Shown here piece by piece: positions 1 through 7,258 of a DNA stretch of 64,000 nt. Under the pieces are notes generated by a model. That model saw only the letters and a program-made list of their open reading frames with translations, searched no databases and was not told the origin of the DNA. Origin of the DNA: Conchiformibius sp. (GTDB taxonomy: Bacteria > Pseudomonadota > Gammaproteobacteria > Burkholderiales > Neisseriaceae); assembly GCA_029984035.1 (NCBI GenBank), contig JASBYJ010000001.1, forward strand, positions 310,001-374,000, given 5' to 3'. A program made the translations under genes and the position numbers. Every line of letters starts with the position of its first letter. The stretch's first letter is position 1.

Positions 1-436
1 TGATGTCGAGCTGGTAATCTTCCAATGCCGGATAAAGGATTTCTTCCACAACAGGGCTGAGTCGGTGGATTTCGTCAATAAACAGAACGTCATGCGGTTC
101 CAGATTGGTGAGCAGGGCGGCCAAATCGCCGGCGCGTTCCAATACGGGGCCTGATGTTTGGCGCAAATTAACGCCCAGTTCTTTGGCGATAATATTGGCC
201 AGTGTGGTTTTGCCCAATCCGGGCGGGCCGAACAGCAGGGTATGGTCCAGTGCTTCGCCGCGCTGTTTGGCTGCCTGAATGAAAATACCGAGTTGCTCTT
301 TGGCTTTTGGCTGGCCGATGTAGTCGGCAAGGGTTTTCGGGCGCAATGCACGTTCGAACTGTTCTTCCTGCTTGGAAACGGTTTGGGCAGTGATGATGCG
401 CGATGTGGCGGCGGTAAGATTGTCGGTTTGCAGCAT
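1..436 (-). CDS. ruvB: RuvB Holliday junction helicase, N-terminal part (cut by window edge)
   Basis: RuvB is the hexameric AAA+ motor that drives branch migration of Holliday junctions with RuvA. I translated the complementary strand from the ATG ending at 436: 145 residues are visible and the rest lies before base 1. They contain the RuvB-type start region (RPKTLADYIGQ, about residues 32-42), Walker A GPPGLGKT (70-77) and Walker B DEIH (121-124). The reading frame is open to the window edge. dnaX lies upstream on the same strand, with about 20 bp between the dnaX stop and this start, so the two may be co-transcribed. Identity is clear; only the C-terminal two thirds is unseen. Confidence 0.93.
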   Translation of the reverse strand, partial: MLQTDNLTAATSRIITAQTVSKQEEQFERALRPKTLADYIGQPKAKEQLGIFIQAAKQRGEALDHTLLFGPPGLGKTTLANIIAKELGVNLRQTSGPVLERAGDLAALLTNLEPHDVLFIDEIHRLSPVVEEILYPALEDYQLDI

Positions 437-457
437 AATTTAAGTAATCTGATGGCT

Positions 458-2599
458 TCAGGCTGCCTGCGGCAGCAGTTCTAAAGTGTCTTCCAGCCAT
501 TTGGCATTGAAATGTTGGAAAATGTTTTGCACGGCGGCATCGGCTTCCATATTGTTTTTTGCTTGGGTGCGCGCTTCGGCCAGCAGGCGGTTGCGGTACA
601 TGATAGGTGTTTCGGGGTCGCCTGTTTGCCAGTCGCGGCTCTGTATCCGAATCGAAAAACCGTACAGTTGGTTGAGCAAGGCGGCGATACGGTCAAAATA
701 TTCTTTTTTAGCAGTGCGTTGCGTATGCTCCCGCACGATTGCCAGATGCAGTATGCCGTCTTGGTAATCTGCCCATGAACTGTGATTGAGCAGCATTTGG
801 GCGGCCGATGCTTTTGGGGCAATGCAGCGGACAATATCCAACCAGTTTGCGGCGGTAAATTCGGGTATGGGGTCGCGGTCGGAAACAGCGGGCTGTGCAA
901 TGGGTGTATCCGCCTGTATGTCGGCTGTCGGCGGGGGTAGCTCTTCAAATGCCGGGTAATCGGCTTGCCATGTGTTGTCCGTTTCGCTTGCGTATGGTTC
1001 TGATGACCATAAAGCATTGCTTTCAGGCAGCGGTGATTCGCCGTGTAATGAATCGGACGGCGGTAGGACAGGGGCTGCTTCTGTGGATTCCGTTGGAACG
1101 GATGCGGCTGTCGGGCAAACGTGTTCTGTTTCGGCAGTATGACAGTCTGCCTGAATAACGGGGGCTTCTTCAGGCAGCGGTGCAATGGTTTCGGGGGCAG
1201 TGTGTATCGCGCTGCCTTGAGATGTTGCGATATGGTGCCGTTCGGTTTGGACGGGAGCTTCAGGTTGGGGGACGTATCCGTTTGTTTTTTCGGCTGCCTG
1301 AAAATAGTCTGCGTTTTCAGGCAGCTGTTCTTTTTTTGGGGTGAAATCGTCCTTTTGGGATTCTGTTTGAACGGCTTGGGCGGTTTCCCAAGGAGTGGTG
1401 TCGTTTGCCGAGCCGGAAGTGTGTGGGGGATTTTCAGGCAGCCTTTGGGTTGTATGGTCGCTGTGCCATTGCGTACCTTCTATGGTGCTGTCAATAGGGG
1501 TGTCTTTAGCGGCAAAGGGCGTAAAGGCAAGCATACGCAGCAGGGTCATCACAAAGCCCGCATACTCGTCAGGTGCCAGCGGCAGGTCTTTTTTGCCGTG
1601 CAGGGCGCATTGGTAGTAGAGTTGGATTTGCTCGTCGCTGAAATATCGGGACAAATGCAGCAAGGCTTCGCGGTCGGGATCGTCTGCGGCAACGGCCGCA
1701 GGTACGGTTTTGATGAGTGCCAAGCGTTGCAGCAGCAGGGCAAGGTCGCTCAGTGCGCTGTCGAAACCGACGGCATTGGCGGCCATTTGTTGCGCTTGGG
1801 TAATGAGCGCTTCACCGTTTTGTTCCATCAGGGCGTTGAGCAGTGTATAGAGATAGTGCTTGTCCACTGCTCCTATCATTTGACGGACATCGTTTTCGCC
1901 AACGCTGCCCGAACCGAGTGCGATAGCTTGGTCGAGCAGGCTGAGGGCATCGCGCATCGAACCTGCGGCGGCGCGTCCGAGCAGGTTGAGAGCGGCGTTT
2001 TGGTAGGGAATGCCTTCGCTGTCCAAGACATGGGCGAGATGGGAGGCTACTTGTTGCGGCGTCATATTTCGCAACACGAATTGCAGGCAGCGGCTGAGAA
2101 CGGTTACGGGAACTTTGTGCGGGTCTGTTGTGGCGAGAATGAATTTGACGTGTTCGGGCGGCTCTTCCAAGGTTTTCAACATGGCATTGAACGCGCTTTT
2201 GGATAGCATATGCACTTCGTCTATGATATAGACTTTGTATTTGCCGGCTGTGGGCGCGTATTGGGCGTTTTCGAGCACTTCGCGGATATTGTCGATGCCG
2301 GTGTTGGAAGCGGCATCGATTTCCAATAAATCGACAAAACGTCCGCTGTCGATATCGCGGCAGCTTTGGCAGTGCCCGCAAGGTTCTCCGTGTTGCGGTG
2401 TTTCACAGTTCAGGCTTTTGGCGAGAATGCGGGCAATGGTAGTTTTGCCTACGCCGCGCGTGCCTGTGAGCAGGTAAGCGTGATGCAGCCTCCCTTTGTC
2501 AAGTGCATTTTGCAGGGCTTTGACAACGTGTTCTTGTCCGACTAAATCGGCAAAGGTTTTCGGTCGCCATTTGCGGGCGAGAACTTGATAGGCTGACAT
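458..2599 (-). CDS. dnaX: DNA polymerase III subunit tau (gamma by possible frameshift)
   Basis: DnaX is the clamp-loader ATPase; full-length tau also bridges the polymerase cores and the DnaB helicase. The 713-residue product has Walker A GTRGVGKT (46-53), zinc-binding cysteines at 65, 74, 77 and 80, and DEVH (127-130). A low-complexity Pro/Glu/Thr-rich linker of roughly 200 residues follows, then a C-terminal tau domain. E. coli tau is 643 residues; the extra length is in the linker, where several DUS copies are read as coding sequence. A slip site with a downstream hairpin lies after codon 423 (separate entry). The last codons are CAG GCA GCC TGA, so a DUS supplies the stop. Identity is certain. 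Confidence 0.97.
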   Translation of the reverse strand: MSAYQVLARKWRPKTFADLVGQEHVVKALQNALDKGRLHHAYLLTGTRGVGKTTIARILAKSLNCETPQHGEPCGHCQSCRDIDSGRFVDLLEIDAASNTGIDNIREVLENAQYAPTAGKYKVYIIDEVHMLSKSAFNAMLKTLEEPPEHVKFILATTDPHKVPVTVLSRCLQFVLRNMTPQQVASHLAHVLDSEGIPYQNAALNLLGRAAAGSMRDALSLLDQAIALGSGSVGENDVRQMIGAVDKHYLYTLLNALMEQNGEALITQAQQMAANAVGFDSALSDLALLLQRLALIKTVPAAVAADDPDREALLHLSRYFSDEQIQLYYQCALHGKKDLPLAPDEYAGFVMTLLRMLAFTPFAAKDTPIDSTIEGTQWHSDHTTQRLPENPPHTSGSANDTTPWETAQAVQTESQKDDFTPKKEQLPENADYFQAAEKTNGYVPQPEAPVQTERHHIATSQGSAIHTAPETIAPLPEEAPVIQADCHTAETEHVCPTAASVPTESTEAAPVLPPSDSLHGESPLPESNALWSSEPYASETDNTWQADYPAFEELPPPTADIQADTPIAQPAVSDRDPIPEFTAANWLDIVRCIAPKASAAQMLLNHSSWADYQDGILHLAIVREHTQRTAKKEYFDRIAALLNQLYGFSIRIQSRDWQTGDPETPIMYRNRLLAEARTQAKNNMEADAAVQNIFQHFNAKWLEDTLELLPQAA
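1293..1356 (-). promoter_or_regulatory. dnaX: Candidate -1 programmed frameshift element in dnaX
   Basis: Seen on the dnaX strand, in order: a Shine-Dalgarno-like AAAAGGA (1356 to 1350); 12 nt; seven A residues (1337 to 1331) read in frame as ccA AAA AAA; a 5-nt spacer GAACA; then a perfect 12-bp stem GCTGCCTGAAAA / TTTTCAGGCAGC (1325-1314 with 1304-1293) with a 9-nt loop. The stem is an inverted pair of DUS copies. A -1 slip gives AGA ACA GCT GCC TGA, so translation would stop at 1319-1317 after 427 residues. E. coli uses the same three parts to make its 431-residue gamma. That a frameshift really occurs here is inference. Confidence 0.65.
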
Positions 2600-2684
2600 A
2601 AGCGGTTGTTCCGTAACAAATGATTTGTTCAGGCGGGTGTGTGGTTGTATTGCGGCGGGCGATGCTGCTTCATTCTAACATTGT

Positions 2685-2732
2685 TTCAGGCTGCCTGAAG
2701 GATGGAATTTGCGTTTTCAGGCAGCCTGAAAA
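2685..2732 (-). terminator. DUS inverted-pair hairpin after yaaA
   Basis: Two DUS copies in opposite orientation (TTCAGGCTGCCTGAA and TTTTCAGGCAGCCTGAAAA) can form a stem of 12 bp or more just downstream of the yaaA stop. Paired uptake sequences at gene ends acting as terminators are well known in Neisseria. No long T tract follows, so strength is uncertain. Confidence 0.5.
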
Positions 2733-2739
2733 CGGGGTG

Positions 2740-3522
2740 TCAATTCTCGCTCGGGTGCGAACGCAAAAATACCCATTCGTTTTCCGATGAGGCGGCTTCA
2801 TTGTAGATATAGCCTTCATAATCAAACTGCTTGAGCTGCTCCGCATCGTCCAGCGCATGGTCGGCGGCATAGCGTACCATCAGGCCGCGCGCGCGTTTGG
2901 CGTAGAAACTGATGATTTTGTACGTGCCGTTTTTTTGGTCTTTAAACACGGGGGTGATGATGCGGGCGTTCAGCTTGGCTGCCTGAACGGATTTGAAATA
3001 TTCTTGTGAAGCCAGATTGACTATGATGTTGCCGCCGCTTTGCGCCAGTGTGTCGTTCAGGCAGTCGGTAATGCGGCTGCCCCAGAATTCGTACAGGTTT
3101 TTACCGCGTCCGTTGGCAAGCGGCGTGCCCATTTCCAAGCGGTAGGGCTGCATTAAATCCAGCGGGCGCAAAACGCCGTACAGGCCTGACAATATGCGTA
3201 CGCGGCGGTTGATATAGTTGATTTTTTCTTCGTCGAGGCTGTCGGTATCCATGCCTTCGTACACATCGCCGTTAAACATAAACAATGCGGCTTTGGCATT
3301 GTCGGGTGTGAACGGCGGCTGCCATGTTGCGTTGCGTTCGGTATTGAGCAGGGCGATTTTGTCGGAAACGTGCATAAGCGCGGCAATATCCTGCGGAGAC
3401 AAGGGGCGCAGGCTTTGCATCAGTAATTCTGCTTGTTCGAGTAGGGCGGGTTGCGAGTAACGACGCGGCGTGGCATCGGGCGTTTCGTTAAGGTTTTTGG
3501 CGGGTGAGAGTAGGAAATACAT
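2740..3522 (-). CDS. yaaA: YaaA family peroxide-stress protein
   Basis: YaaA (DUF328/UPF0246) proteins are DNA-binding proteins that in E. coli lower free intracellular iron and protect against hydrogen peroxide. The 260-residue product matches the family along its whole length: the N-terminal MYFLLSPAKNLNE, the central GLYGVLRPLDLMQPYRLEMG segment and the C-terminal FDYEGYIYNEAASSENEWVF segment. Its length is that expected. The start is supported by AAGGTAA six bases upstream. It is a single gene between dnaX and misS on the same strand, closed by a DUS hairpin. Regulation cannot be seen. Confidence 0.92.
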   Translation of the reverse strand: MYFLLSPAKNLNETPDATPRRYSQPALLEQAELLMQSLRPLSPQDIAALMHVSDKIALLNTERNATWQPPFTPDNAKAALFMFNGDVYEGMDTDSLDEEKINYINRRVRILSGLYGVLRPLDLMQPYRLEMGTPLANGRGKNLYEFWGSRITDCLNDTLAQSGGNIIVNLASQEYFKSVQAAKLNARIITPVFKDQKNGTYKIISFYAKRARGLMVRYAADHALDDAEQLKQFDYEGYIYNEAASSENEWVFLRSHPSEN

Positions 3523-3724
3523 GGGGGTTTACCTTAAATAGGGCTGCCTGAAAAGGTTGCAGGCAGGGGAAGTGTTTTTTTATTACAAATACGAAATGCG
3601 TTCGGGAGACGGCGGCTTGCATACGGATACATGGAAATGTTTCAGGCTGCTTTGCATGTCGGTGTAATGGGCGGCGGTTGAGGAGCATGGCGGACACAGC
3701 AAGACGCGGCGGTATATTGCTTTT

Positions 3725-5170
3725 TCAGGCAGCCTGTTTGGAGGGAGGATTGTCCTGACAGCAATCGCCTGTTGTTTGATGCCGTCCTTTTTCCTTGATT
3801 TTGCAGGTTTTGGGAAAAATAAAGTGCATTTTCAATCCGTTGGGTTGCAAGTTTTCGGCAATCAGCTTGCCTTCGTGCTGTTCGGTAATGTGTTTGGTGA
3901 TGGCCAAGCCTAAGCCTGTACCGCTGATATTGGCGCTGCTGTCGGCGCGGTAGAAAGCGGTGAAAATGTGCGGCAGTTGCTCTTCTTTGATGCCCGGTCC
4001 GTTGTCGCTGATTTCGATGTGCAGGTTTTTGCGGTCTTCGTGCATGGAAACGGTGATGGTGCTGCCGGTAGGACTGTAGTTGATGGCGTTGCGGATAACG
4101 TTGTCAAAAGCTCGGTAAAGATAGCTTTCGTTGGCTTTGAATCGTGCTTTGTCAGACAGATTGCCGGTGTCGAGCAGAATGCTGTAGCCGCGTTGTTCGG
4201 CAAGGCTTTGGCTGTCTTCTACCAGATGACGCATGAAGGGAACTATCGGCATCAACTCTTTGTCCATAGGTATATTGGCGGTTTCCAGGCGGGAGAGAGT
4301 GAGCAGCTCGCCTACCAATGTGTCCATGCGGCTGAGTTCGCTTTCCAAACGGGCGATGTAATCGTTCGATTTTTCGGGACGCGCCTGCATCAGGCCGATA
4401 ATCGCTTGGATACGCGCAAGCGGAGAGCGCATTTCATGGGAAACATGATGAAGCAGGTGGCGTTCTTTGGTAACCAGTTTTTGCAGTTGGTCTGCCATGC
4501 GGTCGAAATGGATACCCAGATGGGCGAGTTCGTCTTTGCGTTCGTCCAATTGTTGCGATACGCGGGCATCAAGTTCTCCTGCCGCCAGCCGCTTCATGCC
4601 GTTTTCCAGAATAGCGATGGGTTTGCTGATATTCGTTGCCAAAATATAGGCAAGAAGCAGTCCCACTGCGAGAGTGGTCGCGAAAATGATGAATTCGTGC
4701 CACACCGGTGCGAGCGGCAAACCGGGGATAATGATGCCGGGAGCGTAGTCGGGATGGGTTTTGTCGGAGGGTTTCAGAAAAAACAGGACTTCTTCGCCAA
4801 AGGGGTCGTAATAGATTTTGGCTGTGTCCGAATCGGGATGGTCGGTAAGGTGTTTATATGCCTGTTTGATTTCTTCTTCGCTTACCGGCCGGTTGAGCAG
4901 GTCGTTTGTGCTGCTGCCGATAATCACGCGGATATTGCGCGTGGCAGCTATTTTGCGCGAACGCATGAGCATATCGCGCGCTGCATGCTCGCCTTGCGAC
5001 TGGAATACGGTGTAAACGCTGTGCAGCTGGCTGATTTCCATTTCGTGCAATTGTTGCGTTTGTTTTTCAGTCAGGCGGCTTTGCAGAATGAAAAACGAGA
5101 TGCTGACAACGGAAATGGCAAAAACGATAACCAGACAGAATGTGGCAAAGATGCGTTGAAACAGCTTCAT
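3725..5170 (-). CDS. misS: CpxA/MisS-type sensor histidine kinase
   Basis: Inner-membrane sensor kinase of 481 residues. Transmembrane helices lie at about 7-29 and 157-177 with a periplasmic sensor loop of about 125 residues between. HAMP follows (178-230), then HisKA with the phosphorylated His245 in HHVSHEMRSPLARIQ, and an ATPase domain with N box NVIRNAINYSP, DNGPGI and GTGLGLAI. Architecture and pairing with a CpxR-like regulator match MisS of N. meningitidis, which senses envelope stress. It lies 67 bp after misR on the same strand, with a DUS hairpin between. Codons KQAA plus TGA at the end come from a perfect DUS. The symbol rests on similarity and gene order. Confidence 0.85.
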   Translation of the reverse strand: MKLFQRIFATFCLVIVFAISVVSISFFILQSRLTEKQTQQLHEMEISQLHSVYTVFQSQGEHAARDMLMRSRKIAATRNIRVIIGSSTNDLLNRPVSEEEIKQAYKHLTDHPDSDTAKIYYDPFGEEVLFFLKPSDKTHPDYAPGIIIPGLPLAPVWHEFIIFATTLAVGLLLAYILATNISKPIAILENGMKRLAAGELDARVSQQLDERKDELAHLGIHFDRMADQLQKLVTKERHLLHHVSHEMRSPLARIQAIIGLMQARPEKSNDYIARLESELSRMDTLVGELLTLSRLETANIPMDKELMPIVPFMRHLVEDSQSLAEQRGYSILLDTGNLSDKARFKANESYLYRAFDNVIRNAINYSPTGSTITVSMHEDRKNLHIEISDNGPGIKEEQLPHIFTAFYRADSSANISGTGLGLAITKHITEQHEGKLIAENLQPNGLKMHFIFPKTCKIKEKGRHQTTGDCCQDNPPSKQAA

Positions 5171-5195
5171 GAAGGTTTTCCGAGTGGTGAAAAAC

Positions 5196-5226
5196 TTCAG
5201 GCAGCCTGAGCTGAAGGCTGCCTGAA
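5196..5226 (-). terminator. DUS hairpin between misR and misS
   Basis: TTCAGGCAGCCT (5196-5207) and AGGCTGCCTGAA (5215-5226) form a perfect 12-bp stem with a 7-nt loop in the gap between the regulator gene (upstream) and the kinase gene (downstream). It may act as a partial terminator or protect the upstream mRNA, giving more regulator than kinase. That role is inference. Confidence 0.45.
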
Positions 5227-5237
5227 AAAGTGTCTAA

Positions 5238-5915
5238 TCAGTTTTTGACAAACAGATAACCCAGACCGCGAACCGTTTGAATCAGAGTAGGGTCGCCGAG
5301 TTTGTGGCGGATACTGGAAATATGCACGTCAATGCTGCGGTCGAATTTCGCCAGTTTGCGGTCCAACGCCTCTTGGGAAAGGTTTTCTTTGCTGACTACC
5401 TGGCCGGCGTGGCGCATCAATACTTCCAACAGATTGAATTCGGTGCTGGTCAATTCCAAAGGTTTGTTGTTGACCGTGGCCTGACGTTTGGCGGGATACA
5501 GCGTTACGCCGCTTTCCGATACGTTGCTGTTGGCGGGAGTGTTTTCATGGTTGGCTTGTGCGCGGCGCAGAATGGCATTGATACGGGCCAACAGTTCGCG
5601 CGGTTGGCAGGGTTTGGGCACATAGTCGTCCGCACCCATTTCCAAGCCGATGATGCGGTCGATGTCATCGCCTTTGGCGGTGAGCATGATAATCGGGATT
5701 TTGCTTTGTGCGCGTACGGTTTTCAATACTTCCAAACCGTTCATTTTCGGCATCATGGAATCCAAAACCACAACATCGTATTGGTTGGACAAAATCTCTT
5801 GAACGCCGCTCTCGCCGTCGGGCATGCGGCTCACTTCCAAACCTTCTGCGCTCAGATATTCGGTTAGCAGCTCGGTGAGAATGTCATCGTCATCTACGAG
5901 TAATACACGGCTCAT
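5238..5915 (-). CDS. misR: CpxR/MisR-type response regulator
   Basis: OmpR-family response regulator of 225 residues. The receiver domain has the acidic pocket DDDD (8-11), phospho-acceptor Asp52 (VVLDSMMP) and the conserved Lys101 (YVPKP). A winged-helix DNA-binding domain follows, ending in RHKLGDPTLIQTVRGLGYLF. I chose the ATG at 5915 and not the one at 5942: it has AAGGAA five to six bases upstream, begins directly with the receiver fold (MSRVLLVDDD) and gives the length of meningococcal MisR. It is the first gene of the pair with misS. A DUS hairpin separates the two. Confidence 0.9.
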   Translation of the reverse strand: MSRVLLVDDDDILTELLTEYLSAEGLEVSRMPDGESGVQEILSNQYDVVVLDSMMPKMNGLEVLKTVRAQSKIPIIMLTAKGDDIDRIIGLEMGADDYVPKPCQPRELLARINAILRRAQANHENTPANSNVSESGVTLYPAKRQATVNNKPLELTSTEFNLLEVLMRHAGQVVSKENLSQEALDRKLAKFDRSIDVHISSIRHKLGDPTLIQTVRGLGYLFVKN

Positions 5916-6205
5916 TTGGCTTCCTTTTCTTAGGGGTGGCAATCGGTGCTTATCTTAACAGTCTTGTCTTTACATTTCCAGTTGTTTTTGCGTTTTGCAA
6001 AGTATTTCAGGCAGGCCGATATGATTTATGCTGCCTGAAAAGATGTTTGAAAACGATGGGGATATGGTGCGGTGCTTTATCTGTTTCAGGCAGCCTGAAA
6101 GTTTTGCGGGCGTGGTTTCGGATTGCAAAATCTATGCCGTTGGCAGATGTTTTTTGATAACGATTTATCTGTAATTCGGTATTGTAACCGCATACATCTT
6201 ACGGT

Positions 6206-6370
6206 TTAGCGGCCATAAATCTCCAACGGATAGATGTCTTGGTTTTGTATCAAAATAGGCGGTTTGGCCGTTCAATACGATAATGCATCAAGCAGGGAAA
6301 ACGGCGTACCCGGGCATATCGGCGGCTTTCTGTAAACACGGGCGACAATGCTTTTGTGGGTACGCTACAC
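6206..6370 (-). pseudogene. Decayed cupin-like fragment, copy 1
   Basis: Reading the complementary strand gives a segment with AADMPGYAVFPA, a stop, then CIIVLNGQTAYFDTKPRHLSVGDLWPL. It aligns by eye with copy 2 (ADIPEHAITDAF, MIVLKEQIVYFDTVQKHELSDGNVLPV). The pattern of a hydrophobic strand, G-Q, tyrosine and L-x-x-G-D resembles a small single-domain cupin. It has an in-frame stop and no clear start. Family assignment is tentative; the homology between the two copies is the firm part. Confidence 0.45.
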
Positions 6371-6682
6371 AATAATAACCGACAAGTTTCTTATATTGTT
6401 GTTTTTCTTTTGGAAAAGTTTCTGTTCTTTTTTCAGGCTGCCTGAAAACGGACGGAGCGGGATTGGTCGGATTGGAAAAAATATCGCGCCGTTATTCCCG
6501 CGAATACGGGATGTCGTTTGACCGTTTCCACGGATAAGCACTTGACATTCCCCAGTTTACAGGGGAGGACGGTGCGGGGGGAAACGTGCGGCAGACAAAC
6601 CAATATTTGCTTTTATAGGCAACGTGCTTTCCCCCTTTTCCCAAAGTATGTCATTATTTGACCGAAAAAACACCACACCGTC

Positions 6683-6780
6683 ATTCCCGCGCATGCGGGA
6701 ATCTAAGTTGAAGCACAACAAACCTTGATAAAACATCGCTTACCAATCATCGGGCAGTGGATTCCTGTATCTTCGGGAAT
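6683..6780. repeat. dRS3-bounded intergenic repeat (NIME-like)
   Basis: A perfect dRS3 box, ATTCCC-8 nt-GGGAAT, lies at 6683-6702, and a one-mismatch partner (ATTCCT...GGGAAT) at 6761-6780. About 58 bp lies between them. Neisserial intergenic mosaic elements (NIMEs) are built this way: 20-bp dRS3 repeats around a short RS segment. A diverged copy of the same unit lies at 36898-36993, sharing a TTGATAAA...CATnGCTTnCCAA...ATCAT middle part. Confidence 0.6.
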
Positions 6781-6890
6781 GACGGCATTTTTTATTCTGC
6801 TGAAGTTCAGTAAAATTTTCAGTAAAAAATTAGATGATGGCTCTTCCTAATCTTCCCCACAAGCAGGAGAGGGAAACATGCGTATGCATT

Positions 6891-7202
6891 TCAGGCTGCC
6901 CGCACACACTTTTCTGTTTTCGCCGTTTGGTGGTAAAGAAGAATTTCGCTGTTTTCCAATACGGAAACGGAGTGCGCTTCTTCGGGTGCAACCGGTAACA
7001 CATTACCGTCAGACAGCTCATGTTTTTGTACGGTATCAAAATAGACGATTTGTTCTTTCAATACAATCATATGAAAAGCGTCAGTAATGGCGTGTTCGGG
7101 AATATCCGCTCATTTTCGCAAATGCAGGCACACCATGCATTTGCTGTCGTCATCACGCAATACGGCGGCTGCTTGGCCGTTTAGGGGTATCGGCTTTTTC
7201 AT
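6891..7202 (-). pseudogene. Frameshifted small cupin-like gene, copy 2
   Basis: From the ATG at 7202 the frame reads MKKPIPLNGQAAAVLRDDD and on to CLHLRK, then hits TGA at 7112-7110. The next frame continues at once with ADIPEHAITDAFHMIVLKEQ and runs to a TGA at 6891, inside a DUS. Joined, the two parts make about 103 residues of the size and pattern of a stand-alone cupin. One indel near 7110 explains the break. The function of the parent protein is unknown to me; a ligand-binding or metal-binding cupin is plausible. Confidence 0.5.
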
Positions 7203-7258
7203 ATTCACTGTTTCGTTTTTAAGGTTTCTTAAATTCCGTTTTCAGGCTGCCTGAAAGC

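Larger units (their letters stand above)
5916..7258. other. Gene-poor 1.3-kb stretch with remnants and repeats
   Basis: No intact gene is visible. The stretch holds the misR promoter region, several DUS copies, two decayed copies of one small cupin-like gene (6206-6370 and 6891-7202) and a dRS3-type repeat unit between them (6683-6780), with a further imperfect dRS3-like box at 6494-6513. All open frames here are short and unlike known proteins. Confidence 0.6.

Noticed and set aside
1121..2206. 361-codon frame on the plus strand
   Set aside because: It lies wholly opposite dnaX, whose protein is certain; the frame is an antisense shadow with no recognisable domain.
3968..5209. 413-codon frame on the plus strand
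   Set aside because: Antisense to misS, which has all kinase motifs. Residue pattern (many Phe, Cys, His) is that of a shadow frame.
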